From the NCBI RefSeq assembly GCF_042678185.1, contig NZ_JBHUDQ010000011.1: DNA of 64,000 nucleotides. One strand, 5' to 3'. This DNA is from Ramlibacter ginsenosidimutans (GTDB taxonomy: Bacteria; Pseudomonadota; Gammaproteobacteria; Burkholderiales; Burkholderiaceae_C). How positions within the stretch are numbered: position 1 is the first letter of the stretch; each line of letters opens with the position of its first letter. Position numbers and translations under genes: made by a program. The notes under the pieces are model-generated. The model did no database searches. It saw only the letters and a program-made list of their open reading frames with translations, and was not told the origin of the DNA. Below are positions 24,928-33,474 of this stretch, one piece after another.

Positions 24928-25572
24928 TCAGGCCGCGCGCAGGGGCAGGCCGACGAGTCGTTCCAGTTCCGCGTGCGACAGGCCCTCGACCGCGTCGATG
25001 AGCTTCAGGCCTTGCGGCGTGCATTCGAAGGTGGCGAGATCAGTGTAGACGCGCTTCACGCAGCCCACGCCTGTGAGCGGATAGGTGCAGCGCTCCACCA
25101 GCTTGCTGGCCCCCTGCTTGGTGAGCAGGTCCATCATCACCCAGGTCTGCTTCGCCCCGATGGCGAGGTCCATGGCGCCTCCCACGGCGGGGATCGCGTC
25201 CTTCTCGCCGGTGTGCCAGTTGGCCAGGTCGCCGGTGGCGGAGACCTGGAACGCGCCCAGCACGCAGATGTCGAGATGGCCGCCGCGCATCATCGCGAAG
25301 CTGTCGGCGTGATGGAAGTAGGCGCCGCCCGGCAGCAGCGTCACGGGCTGCTTGCCGGCGTTGATCAGGTCGTAGTCCTCGTCGCCTGCCGCCGGCGCCG
25401 GCCCCATGCCGAGGATGCCGTTCTCGCTGTGCAGGACGATCTCTATGCCGGGCGGCAGGTGGTTGGCCACCGCGGTCGGCATGCCGATGCCGAGGTTGAC
25501 GATGGCGCCGTCGAACATGTCGCGGGCGACACGTTGTGCCAGTTGGTCCTTGGTGCGTCGGGTGAAGGCCAT
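24928..25572 (-). CDS. pcaJ: 3-oxoacid CoA-transferase subunit B (PcaJ-like)
   Basis: A 214-residue class I CoA-transferase beta subunit. The active-site glutamate is Glu50 in the SENG motif (VLHSENGILGMGP), and NLGIGMPTAVANHL opens the family. With subunit A it moves CoA from succinyl-CoA to 3-oxoadipate. It follows the subunit A gene by 10 nt and precedes the thiolase, the standard pcaIJF order. Other 3-oxoacid substrates are possible, but the neighbours favour 3-oxoadipate. Confidence 0.95.
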   Translation of the reverse strand: MAFTRRTKDQLAQRVARDMFDGAIVNLGIGMPTAVANHLPPGIEIVLHSENGILGMGPAPAAGDEDYDLINAGKQPVTLLPGGAYFHHADSFAMMRGGHLDICVLGAFQVSATGDLANWHTGEKDAIPAVGGAMDLAIGAKQTWVMMDLLTKQGASKLVERCTYPLTGVGCVKRVYTDLATFECTPQGLKLIDAVEGLSHAELERLVGLPLRAA

Positions 25573-25582
25573 GTCGTGCTCC

Positions 25583-26284
25583 TCACGCCGCTTTCTTGAA
25601 GCCGCCGGCCTGCGTGGCCACCCGCGGGATCATCACGACCTGGCTGACGAAGATTCCCGGCGTGACGACCGCCTCCGGGTCCAGCTCGCCGAGCTCGGCG
25701 ATGTCGTAGACGGTCGCGACGGTGCGCTGCGCCGCCATCGCCATCACCGGGCCGAAGTTGCGCGCCGCCTTGCGGAAGATGAGGTTGCCCCAGCGGTCGC
25801 CGCGCTCCGCCTTGATCAGCGCGAGGTCGCCGCGGATCGGGTACTCCAGCACGTAGGGCTTGCCGTCGATGACGCGGATCTCCTTGCCTTCGGCCAGCGG
25901 CGTGCCGTACGAAGTCGGGCAGAAGAACGCGCCGATGCCGGCACCGGCGGCGCGCATGCGTTCGGCCAGGTTGCCCTGCGGCACGAGCTCGAGTTCCAGC
26001 TTGCCGCTGCGGTACAGCGCGTCGAACACATGGCTGTCCACCTGGCGCGGGAAGCTGCAGATGATCTTGCGCACGCGCCCCGCCTTGAGCAGGGCGGCGA
26101 GCCCGGTGTCGCCGTTGCCTGCGTTGTTGTTGACGACGGTGAGATCCCTGGCGCCCTGCTCCAGCAGGCCCGCGATCAGTTCGTTCGGGATCCCCGAGGT
26201 GCCGAAGCCGCCGATGAGGACGGTCGCGCCGTCGCGCGTGCCGGCCAGCGCATCGGCGATGGAGGCCGCGATCTTGTTGATCAT
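25583..26284 (-). CDS. pcaI: 3-oxoacid CoA-transferase subunit A (PcaI-like)
   Basis: A 233-residue class I CoA-transferase alpha subunit with the glycine-rich TVLIGGFGTSGIPNELI near the N-terminus and CSFPRQVDSHVFDALYRSG in the middle. It forms the active enzyme with the PcaJ subunit. It is the first gene of the pca run and is divergent from the PcaR-like regulator, sharing a 91-nt regulatory gap. Confidence 0.95.
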   Translation of the reverse strand: MINKIAASIADALAGTRDGATVLIGGFGTSGIPNELIAGLLEQGARDLTVVNNNAGNGDTGLAALLKAGRVRKIICSFPRQVDSHVFDALYRSGKLELELVPQGNLAERMRAAGAGIGAFFCPTSYGTPLAEGKEIRVIDGKPYVLEYPIRGDLALIKAERGDRWGNLIFRKAARNFGPVMAMAAQRTVATVYDIAELGELDPEAVVTPGIFVSQVVMIPRVATQAGGFKKAA

Positions 26285-26320
26285 GGTGGGTCCTTGCTGC
26301 AGAAGGCGGGGCGGCCTTGA

Positions 26321-26366
26321 TTGTTCGGATTGTGTTGTTCGAATTGCGAACAAGTGTTCGTATAAT
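26321..26366. promoter_or_regulatory. PcaR-type operator and pcaR promoter
   Basis: TTGTTCGAATTGCGAACAA at 26335-26353 is a perfect inverted repeat with 7-bp arms and a 5-nt spacer. A further TTGTTCG half-site is at 26321 and a GTGTTCG at 26354. TATAAT at 26361-26366 is a strong -10 for the plus-strand regulator gene. IclR-family PcaU/PcaR proteins are known to bind such clustered half-sites between the regulator and pca genes, so autoregulation plus pca control is likely. Confidence 0.7.
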
Positions 26367-26375
26367 GAATTCTAC

Positions 26376-27179
26376 ATGAGCCCTGCGCCGCGAACACAAG
26401 ACCCTGCCGCCGACCTGCGTCCCGGCGATGCCTACGTGCAGTCCTTCGCGCGCGGGCTCGAAGTCATCCGCTCGTTCAGCGCCGCCGCGCCGCGCCAGAC
26501 CCTTTCGGAGGTGGCGGCGCGCACCGGCCTCACCCGCGCGGGCGCGCGCCGCATCCTGCTCACGCTGCAGACCCTGGGTTATGTGGCGAGCGACGGCAAG
26601 CTGTTCGCGCTGACGCCGCGCATCCTGGACCTCGGCTTCGCCTATCTCTCCTCGATGCCGATGTGGAACGTGGCCGAGCCGATCATGGAAGCGCTGGTCG
26701 AGGAGGTGAAGGAGTCCTGTTCCGCGGGCGTGCTCGAAGGCACGGACATCGTCTATGTGCTGCGCGTGTCCACGCGCAAGATCATGCGCAACAGCCTGGG
26801 CGTGGGCTCGCGGCTGCCGGCGTGGTGCACGTCGCTGGGCCGCATGCTGATGGCGGGCTTGAGCGACGAGGAGGTGATGGCCTTGCTGCGGGCCAGCGCC
26901 ATCGAGGAGCGCACGCGCCACACGCTCACCGACGTCGACGCGATCCTCGCCAAGGTGCAGCAGGCCCGCCGCCAGGGCTGGTGCATGATCAACCAGGAAC
27001 TCGAGGAAGGGCTGCTGTCCATCGCCGCGCCCGTGGTGAACCGCGCCGGCCGCACGATCGCGGCGCTGAACATCAGCGGGCAGGTGAACCGCACACCGCC
27101 GCGGCAGATGCAGGAAACGATGCTCCCGGCCTTGCGCGCCGCCGCGCAGGAAGTCTCACGGCGGCTCGCAGCCGCCTGA
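26376..27179 (+). CDS. pcaR: IclR-family regulator, PcaR/PcaU-like
   Basis: A 267-residue IclR-type regulator: N-terminal winged HTH (SFARGLEVIRSFSAAAPRQTLSEVAARTGLTRAGARRILLTLQTLGYV, about residues 24-75) and a C-terminal GAF-like effector domain (about 90-260). The effector region (DIVYVLRVSTRKIMRNSLGVGSRLPAWCTSLGRMLMAG) matches the PcaR/PcaU subgroup that senses protocatechuate or 3-oxoadipate. The ATG is only about 10 nt after the TATAAT box and has no ribosome-binding sequence, so the message may be nearly leaderless. Confidence 0.93.
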   Translation: MSPAPRTQDPAADLRPGDAYVQSFARGLEVIRSFSAAAPRQTLSEVAARTGLTRAGARRILLTLQTLGYVASDGKLFALTPRILDLGFAYLSSMPMWNVAEPIMEALVEEVKESCSAGVLEGTDIVYVLRVSTRKIMRNSLGVGSRLPAWCTSLGRMLMAGLSDEEVMALLRASAIEERTRHTLTDVDAILAKVQQARRQGWCMINQELEEGLLSIAAPVVNRAGRTIAALNISGQVNRTPPRQMQETMLPALRAAAQEVSRRLAAA

Positions 27180-27183
27180 CGCT

Positions 27184-28701
27184 TCAGTGCAGTTCGCGCT
27201 GGCGTGTCTCCACGCCGAAGCGGCCGATCAGGCCGAGGGCCACCACCGTCGTTCCCGCCGTCACCACCGCGGCCGCGCCGAGCGCCGGCACCAGGCCGAG
27301 CAGCGTCAGCCCCTGCGCCAGCGGTCCGCCCAGCTTCGAACACGCGGCGATCCAGCCGACCGCGCGCGCCCGGGTCGCGGCCGGATAGCTCTCGGCGGCA
27401 TACGGCAGCAGCATCGCGAGGAGCGCGTTGCTGCCGATCACCAGCAGCGTGGTGCTCGCGAGCCACGCCGGCGCGCCGGCTCCGCTGCGCTCCACCATCA
27501 GCAGGCCCGCGAGGCCGGCCGCGGCGAGCGCGAGCGCGCCCAGCAGTGCGCCCTTGCTGGTCCAGTGCCCATACAGCCAAGCGGCCAGCAGCACCGTGGG
27601 CACGGTGAGGAAGGCCGAAGCGGCGAGCAGCGTGCTGGCCCAGCCCAGGCTGTGTCCCTGCGACACCAGGTGCGCCGGCAGCCAGAGCAGCACGCCGAAC
27701 TGGATCAGCCCGGAGGCGAGGCCGCCGACGCTGAGCGCGCCGGTCAGGGGTAACGCCACACCCGGGAGGTCGGCGGCAGGCCGCCGCGCTTCACCTTCTT
27801 CCCGCAGCACGCTGCCGAAGCGCGCCAGCGTGGCCCGAGCCTCCTCGCGCCGGCCGATGCGCAGCAGGAAGCGCGGCGACTCGGGAATGAAGACGCTCAG
27901 CGCGATCAGCAGGAGGCCGGTCGGCAGGTTCAGGAACCACAGCGCGCGCCAGCTGAACACAGGCTCGATCCATGCGGCGGCCAGGCTCGCCACCAGGTAG
28001 CCGCCGCTGGCGCCGAGGCCGCCCACGAGGACCAGCACCCAGCCGCGCTGCCTGGAGGGCATGGTCTCCGCCAGCAGCGCGTAGGTGACGGGCAGCATGC
28101 CGCCGGCGGCCGCACCCATGAGGAAGCACATGCCGATGTTCCACGCGAGCGAGGGCATCGCCCCGCAGATGGACGTGCCGACGAAGAACACCGAGGACAG
28201 CAGGATCGAGGCGCGCCGGCCGAACACGTCGGCGAGCACGCCCCAGGCGATGGACCCGAGCACCGTGCCGCACAGCGCAGCGAACGGCAGCCAGGCGACG
28301 GTCAGCGCGTCAAGTTCATATTCGCGCCGCAGGCCCGGCAGCACGAAGCCGAGGCTCGCCGGCTTCATCACGTCGATGACGAGGGCGGCCGTGAGGACGC
28401 CCATCAGGCGCCAGTGCGCGCGGCCGAGGGGCGCGTCCTCCGGCGGCGCGACGTCCACGCGCGGCCCCCGCAGGTGGCCGGCGGGCAGCAGGCCCCAGGC
28501 GGCAAGCACCGAGCCGCCGAGGATGGCCGCCATGCCCCACAGCATGCCGGCGTCCATGGGCATGTCCGCGAGGCGGAAGCCGTCGAAGCGGCCCATCCAG
28601 TACATGGGCAGGTGCAGCAGCACGCCCGCCGTGACGGCGACGCAGCCGATGACGAAGGCAGCGAGGTGGCGCCGGTCGCGCAGCGCGGGCACCGCCCCCA
28701 T
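27184..28701 (-). CDS. MFS transporter
   Basis: A 505-residue major facilitator with about 12 membrane segments. The loop 2-3 motif is GVLADVFGRRASILLSS, and PESPRFLLRIGRREEAR resembles the sugar/aromatic-acid symporter pattern after helix 6. An unusual N-terminal extension of about 100 residues has two extra hydrophobic segments before the main domain (DVMKPASLGFVLPGLRREY). Its ATG overlaps the DapA-like gene stop by 1 nt (TGATG), so both are co-translated. It is likely an aromatic-acid or organic-acid importer. It converges on pcaR with a 4-nt gap. Confidence 0.9.
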   Translation of the reverse strand: MGAVPALRDRRHLAAFVIGCVAVTAGVLLHLPMYWMGRFDGFRLADMPMDAGMLWGMAAILGGSVLAAWGLLPAGHLRGPRVDVAPPEDAPLGRAHWRLMGVLTAALVIDVMKPASLGFVLPGLRREYELDALTVAWLPFAALCGTVLGSIAWGVLADVFGRRASILLSSVFFVGTSICGAMPSLAWNIGMCFLMGAAAGGMLPVTYALLAETMPSRQRGWVLVLVGGLGASGGYLVASLAAAWIEPVFSWRALWFLNLPTGLLLIALSVFIPESPRFLLRIGRREEARATLARFGSVLREEGEARRPAADLPGVALPLTGALSVGGLASGLIQFGVLLWLPAHLVSQGHSLGWASTLLAASAFLTVPTVLLAAWLYGHWTSKGALLGALALAAAGLAGLLMVERSGAGAPAWLASTTLLVIGSNALLAMLLPYAAESYPAATRARAVGWIAACSKLGGPLAQGLTLLGLVPALGAAAVVTAGTTVVALGLIGRFGVETRQRELH

Positions 28702-29636
28702 CACGCCAGCTCGCGCAGCCGGCCTTCCTGCCGCTGAACGAGGAAGCGAATATCGGCAACATCCTGCGCCGACAGCTTCGGCCCCGGCTTGCGCACGAAG
28801 TCGGAGGCGATCACGCCGCGCTGCTTGAACAGGAACTTGCGCACGGCGAGGCCCACGCCGGCCTGCTGTTCGTACCTGGCGAGCGGCAGGTAGGCGTCGA
28901 ACAGGTCGTGCGCGCGCGCACGCTCGCCCCGCGCATGCGCAGACACCACGTCCACCATCATCTCGGGATAGGCGAAGCCCGTCATCGCGCCGTCGGCCCC
29001 GCGCGTGAGCTCCTCCGGCAGGAACAGGCCGCCGCCATTGCCGCACAGGATCGAGAAACGCTTGACCTCGCCCTTGTCGCTCGCCGCGCGGTAGGCGCTC
29101 AGCTTGGCGAGACCCGGCCAGTCCTCGTGCTTCAGCATCACGCAGGTCGGCGAGTTCTTCAGGATGCGCAGGATGACGGAGGCGGTCATCTGCACGCCGG
29201 TGGAGACGGGATGGTCCTGCAGCACCCACGGGACCTGCGCGCCCAGGGTCTCGTCCACCATCTGGAAGTACGAGACGATCTGGTCGTCGGTGCGCAGCGT
29301 GGGCGGCGGAGCCACCATGACGCCGGAGGCGCCGAGGTCCATCACCGAGTCGGTGAGCTCCTTCATCGGCGCGAAGCCCGCGGCCGACGCGCCCACCACC
29401 ACGGGCACGCGTCCCTGCACGCGCGCCAGCACGCGCTGCACGTAGCTGCGCGACTCCGCCATCGTGAGCTTGGTGGCTTCGCCCATGATGCCCAGCACAG
29501 TGAGGCCGGTGACGCCCTTCTCGAGCAGGAAGTCCACCATGCGGTCGGTGCTGGCGAGGTCCAGCGCGCCGGTGTCGGTGAACGGGGTGACGGTGATGAG
29601 GTAGACGCCCTTGGCGGACGCGTCGAGTTGGTTCAC
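28701..29636 (-). CDS. DapA-family (dihydrodipicolinate synthase-like) aldolase
   Basis: A 311-residue TIM-barrel protein of the N-acetylneuraminate lyase/DHDPS family. The phosphate/carboxylate loop GIMGEATKLT (GxxGE) is near residue 49, and MLKHEDWPG carries the Schiff-base Lys. Most DHDPS enzymes catalyse pyruvate aldol chemistry; this diverged member is not in a lysine operon. GTG at 29636 gives the family-like N-terminus; no ATG fits. It is coupled to an MFS transporter, which suggests catabolism of an imported 2-oxo acid. Confidence 0.9.
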   Translation of the reverse strand: MNQLDASAKGVYLITVTPFTDTGALDLASTDRMVDFLLEKGVTGLTVLGIMGEATKLTMAESRSYVQRVLARVQGRVPVVVGASAAGFAPMKELTDSVMDLGASGVMVAPPPTLRTDDQIVSYFQMVDETLGAQVPWVLQDHPVSTGVQMTASVILRILKNSPTCVMLKHEDWPGLAKLSAYRAASDKGEVKRFSILCGNGGGLFLPEELTRGADGAMTGFAYPEMMVDVVSAHARGERARAHDLFDAYLPLARYEQQAGVGLAVRKFLFKQRGVIASDFVRKPGPKLSAQDVADIRFLVQRQEGRLRELA

Positions 29637-29818
29637 GGTGTGGGCCCTGCTTTTTCGATTCCCGGCATTCTGGCACTGCGACGCGCCATGCGAAGAAAGC
29701 CTGCATCGCGCCGCGACATGGCGGAGCATTCGAGGGGACTCGCCGACGAGCCGGGCGCGTCCATCCGCTTGCAGCCGAGCGACCGCCGCCGCAGCGGTCC
29801 GCGTGCTACGCTGGCCGC

Positions 29819-30250
29819 ATGTTCAATCCCTCCCAGGAAGACGTGCGCCGCTTCTTCTGCGGCGTGCACGAGAAGGCGCGCCAGGGGCAGGTGCTCGACA
29901 CGCTGGAGACGCTCGCGCATGAATGGCTGAAGGAGCACCCGGAGTACGACGCGGACCTGGCGGATGCCGAAGCTGCCGTGGCGCGCGTGTACGACGGCTC
30001 GGCTGGCGCGACCAATCCCTTCCTGCACCTGTCCATGCACCTGTCGATCAGCGAGCAATGCTCGATCGACCAGCCGCGCGGCATCCGCCAGGCCGTCGAA
30101 CTGCTCGCCGTGCGGCGCAATTCGCTGCATGAGGCCCACCACGAGGCCATGGAGTGCCTGGGCCAGATGCTGTGGGAAAGCCAGCGTGCGGGACGCCCGC
30201 CCGATGGCGACGCCTACGTGGAGTGCGTGCAGCGACGCGCGACGCGCTAG
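29819..30250 (+). CDS. DUF1841 family protein
   Basis: A 143-residue cytoplasmic protein recognisable as DUF1841 by its opening MFNPSQEDVRRFF and the central NPFLHLSMHLSISEQCSIDQPRGI. It has no known activity. Its stop overlaps the stop of the convergent downstream gene within the palindrome CTAG. Confidence 0.9.
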   Translation: MFNPSQEDVRRFFCGVHEKARQGQVLDTLETLAHEWLKEHPEYDADLADAEAAVARVYDGSAGATNPFLHLSMHLSISEQCSIDQPRGIRQAVELLAVRRNSLHEAHHEAMECLGQMLWESQRAGRPPDGDAYVECVQRRATR

Positions 30251-30831
30251 AGGGCGGCGGCCGGGAGGCCGCCCTGCAATTGCGCGGCGGCATGCAGCTC
30301 GGCCTGCAGCTTCGGCAGGAACTCGCGGGCGAACGAACGCAGGGCCGGATCGGCCGCGCCGGATGCGGCCTCCTTCCGGAGCAGGTCGACCAGCCTTCCC
30401 TGCAGCACGGCCTCCTCCTGCAGCCAGCGCCGGTCGAAGGCCTCGCCGGCCAGCGGACGCAGCGCGGCGATCGCCTTGGCATCCTCCTCGTCCGGCTCGC
30501 GGGGCAGCGGCACTTGCGTGTAGAGCGAGAGCAGCGACAGCCGGCGCTCGACCAGCTTGTCCTGCAGCACCAGCGTGGTCGCCAGCTCGCGCACGTCGGC
30601 CTGCGCGGCATGCTTCTGGGCGAGCGCTCCCACGGCGATCACGGCCTGGTCAGCGGCGGCGGCGCGGCGCATGAACTGCCAGTCGGCCACCGAGGCACGC
30701 TGGTGTCCGTGGTGATGCGCGTGCGCGCCCGCTTGCGCGAGGGTCGCCGAGCAGAGCAGCCAGGATGCGATCAACAGGAGCCTGGCCACTTGAACATCCT
30801 TCCTGCGTGTACCGGTTGCCATGGGACTCAC
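30247..30831 (-). CDS. DUF4142-like periplasmic protein
   Basis: A 194-residue protein with an N-terminal signal (LLLIASWLLCSATLAQAG) and a His-rich start to the mature part (AHAHHHGHQ). The rest is a helical pattern typical of DUF4142 (ADWQFMRRAAAADQAVIAVGALAQKHA). The DUF4142 assignment is from pattern only; function unknown. Several in-frame Met codons (30831, 30822) could be the start. Confidence 0.75.
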   Translation of the reverse strand: MSPMATGTRRKDVQVARLLLIASWLLCSATLAQAGAHAHHHGHQRASVADWQFMRRAAAADQAVIAVGALAQKHAAQADVRELATTLVLQDKLVERRLSLLSLYTQVPLPREPDEEDAKAIAALRPLAGEAFDRRWLQEEAVLQGRLVDLLRKEAASGAADPALRSFAREFLPKLQAELHAAAQLQGGLPAAAL

Positions 30832-30856
30832 GCCTGGACAGGAATGTTCCGTCCGT

Positions 30857-32587
30857 TCAGCTGATGGCGAGCCGGTCGCGCAGCATCAGCACCAGGTCGG
30901 TCTTGGCCACGAAGCCCTGCAGCACACCGGCTTCGTTTAGCACCGGCAGGCGCTCGCCCGGATGCGCTTCGAACACTTCCAGCACCTCCCACAAGGGCAT
31001 GTCCTGCTTCAGCCGGGGATAGTCGGGCTGCAGCAGCGCGGGCGGCCAGGCCGCGGCGGGATCGTGCGGCGCCTTGAGCAGCACGGCGAGATCGTGCATC
31101 GCGATGGCGCCGAGAAAGTGCCCTTGCCCATCGACGACGTAGACGTGGCGCCAGCGGCTCTCCAGCAGCCGCGCCTCCACCTTGGCGATGCTGTCGCCGG
31201 GCTGCACGCTGGGCGTCTGCGCATGCAGCAACTCGCGCGCGGTGACCAGGCGCGGATCGGTCGCCGCCTTGGCGCGTTGCGATGACGCGTAGATCGACTC
31301 GGGCCGCAGCAGCTTGGACAACGAGAAGGCCAGCACGCACGCGAGCATCAGCGGCGCGACGACCGAGTAGGTCCCGGTCATCTCGAAGATCATCAGCACC
31401 GACGTCAGCGGCGCGTGCGAGCTCGCGGCCAGGAAGGCGCCCATGCCGATCGCGGCGCCCAGCGGCACCGGCAGCGGGTGCGCGAACACGGCCTGGGTCG
31501 CAAGCGAGAACAGCGCACCGCTCACCGCGCCCATGAACAGCGTCGGCGTGAAGATGCCGCCGACCGCGCCCGAGCCCGTGGTCGCCGCGACGGCGGCGAG
31601 CTTGAGCACCAGCACGAGGAGCAAGGCCTGCCAGGCCCACGACCCCTGCAGCACGCCATTGACGACGCTGAAGCCGTTGCCCCAGACCTGCGGCGCCTGC
31701 AGCGACAGCACGCCCACGACCAGGCCACCCGCGGCCAGCTTGAGCGGCAGGCTGCCGTGCCAGCGGGCGAACGCCTTCTTGGCGCCGTCGAGCGCGGCCA
31801 GGTAGAGCGGCGCGGCCAGGCCGGCCAGCAGGCCCAGCACGGCGCACAGCAGGAACACCGGTGCATCGGGCGCGGCGACGGCGGGCATCTGGTAGAGCGC
31901 AGCCGAGCCGACCAGGGCCAGCACGGTGACGTGGGCCGTCACCGAGGCGATCAGCAGCGCGCCCAGCGTTTCGGTCGCGAGCGACTGCAGCACGATTTCG
32001 GCGATGAACAGCGCACCCGCGATCGGCGTGCCGTAGGCAGTGGTCAGGCCCGCGGCGGCGCCACACGCGACGAGCAGGCGCCGGCGCGGCACGGGCATCT
32101 GCCGCCAGCGCGCAAGCAGCGAGCCCGTGAGCGCCGCCAGTTGCACCATGGGGCCCTCGCGACCGATGGCACCGCCGCTCACGACGCTGCAGGCAGATGA
32201 CAGTGCGCGCAGCAGCGAACTGCCCGCGTGCAGTTCGCCCCGGCCCAGCACCACGGCCTCCATGTAGTCACCGTGCGGGGCACTCTTCGCAAAGCGCTGC
32301 GACAGCAGCAGCACGAGCCCCGCCAGCAGGCCGCCGATGCACGGGACCAGCAGCCGCTCCCACCAGAGCAGGCGGGACGCCGCCTCGACCAGCCCACTGA
32401 CGGGGCCGTACAGCAGGTGCTCGGTCAGCGTCAGTGCGGCCCGGAAACCCAGGGTCGCGAGCGCGCCGGTCACGCCCACGCAGGCGGCCCACGCCAGCGT
32501 GCGCTGCCACTCGGTGGGACGCAGCCGCTCCAGCAGCAGGATCGCGGTTTCGACGGGCTTGTGCATGGACTGCGCGTGGCTCTCCAA
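30857..32587 (-). CDS. clcB: ClC-family chloride transporter/channel, ClcB-like, with CBS domains
   Basis: A 576-residue ClC protein with about 11 membrane helices (about residues 30-435) and two C-terminal CBS domains (about 445-570). The gating glutamate is Glu144 in GREGP; GSGAVGGIFTPTLF is the later selectivity segment. The position of the internal proton glutamate (Glu203 in EcClC-1) is Ile in GALFIAEIVLQ, as in E. coli ClcB, so Cl-/H+ antiport may be altered. It sits in the inner membrane. It follows the cytochrome c4 gene by 60 nt on the same strand. Confidence 0.93.
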   Translation of the reverse strand: MESHAQSMHKPVETAILLLERLRPTEWQRTLAWAACVGVTGALATLGFRAALTLTEHLLYGPVSGLVEAASRLLWWERLLVPCIGGLLAGLVLLLSQRFAKSAPHGDYMEAVVLGRGELHAGSSLLRALSSACSVVSGGAIGREGPMVQLAALTGSLLARWRQMPVPRRRLLVACGAAAGLTTAYGTPIAGALFIAEIVLQSLATETLGALLIASVTAHVTVLALVGSAALYQMPAVAAPDAPVFLLCAVLGLLAGLAAPLYLAALDGAKKAFARWHGSLPLKLAAGGLVVGVLSLQAPQVWGNGFSVVNGVLQGSWAWQALLLVLVLKLAAVAATTGSGAVGGIFTPTLFMGAVSGALFSLATQAVFAHPLPVPLGAAIGMGAFLAASSHAPLTSVLMIFEMTGTYSVVAPLMLACVLAFSLSKLLRPESIYASSQRAKAATDPRLVTARELLHAQTPSVQPGDSIAKVEARLLESRWRHVYVVDGQGHFLGAIAMHDLAVLLKAPHDPAAAWPPALLQPDYPRLKQDMPLWEVLEVFEAHPGERLPVLNEAGVLQGFVAKTDLVLMLRDRLAIS

Positions 32588-32647
32588 TGAAAAAGCGGCC
32601 GGGCCGGCCGCTTCACAGGTGCGCGGCCCGCTGCGCGCGGGTCCGGT

Positions 32648-33382
32648 TCAGTGCTTGTGGAAGCGCGACTCCGGCACGGTCTGCAGTTCGCTGTCCAGGG
32701 ACCCGACATAACTGGCCAGCGCCTTCAGCTCCGGGTTGGAGAACTGCTTGGCGATCGCGCCCATCACGCCGTTGTTGCGGCCCACGTCGGGGTTGTCGGT
32801 GGTCTTGTACGCCTTCAGCGCGACGAACAGGTAGTCCGGGTACTGGCCCGAGATCTTGGGATAGCTCGGGTCGATCGGCTTGGAGAGATTGGACCCGTGG
32901 CACGAGAAGCAGGCGGCCTTCTGGACGAGGCCGGCGACTTGCGTGTCGGGCTCCTGGTCCGGCTTGTCGCCCAGCTTGTCGCGGCTGTCGGCGCCGAGGT
33001 GCTCGTAGTAGTTGGAGATGTCGGCGATGTCCTGGTCGCTCAGGCTCGCCGCGATGCCGCGCATGGTCGGATGCTTGCGGTCACCGCTCTTGTACGCGTT
33101 CAGTGCCGCAGCGATGTACTTGGCGTTCTGGCCGGCGATCTTGGGGACACGGTAGACCTCCGGGAAGGTGCCCTTGTAGCCGACGATGCCGTGGCAGCCG
33201 AAGCACATCGCGGTCTTGGCCTCCAGCGACTTGGGGCTCGCCGGCGCGACCGGCGCCGCCGCTGCGGCAGGAGCCGCTGCAGCCGCCGGTGCCGCGCTGG
33301 CCGCGGGGGCCGCCTGCGCCTGCGCGAGGCTGGTCGCACAAGCGACAGAGAGGGCGAAAAGCGTGATCAACAACTTGTTCAT
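32648..33382 (-). CDS. Di-haem cytochrome c4
   Basis: A 244-residue periplasmic or membrane-associated cytochrome c4 with a signal peptide (MNKLLITLFALSVACATSLAQA), an Ala/Pro-rich linker, and two class I haem sites (CFGCH at about 60-64 and CFSCH at about 160). Each repeat has the GIAASLSDQDIADISNYY-type Met-containing second half. It shuttles electrons to terminal cbb3-type oxidases in proteobacteria. It is divergent from the moxR gene by 92 nt. Confidence 0.95.
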   Translation of the reverse strand: MNKLLITLFALSVACATSLAQAQAAPAASAAPAAAAAPAAAAAPVAPASPKSLEAKTAMCFGCHGIVGYKGTFPEVYRVPKIAGQNAKYIAAALNAYKSGDRKHPTMRGIAASLSDQDIADISNYYEHLGADSRDKLGDKPDQEPDTQVAGLVQKAACFSCHGSNLSKPIDPSYPKISGQYPDYLFVALKAYKTTDNPDVGRNNGVMGAIAKQFSNPELKALASYVGSLDSELQTVPESRFHKH

Positions 33383-33474
33383 TTTGCGAGCACAATCTGC
33401 CGAAGGTCAGTTTCTTTCGATCAACCGGCGATTATAGGGGGCGCACCCCAGCCGCCTTTTTCTCCTTCCATCCC

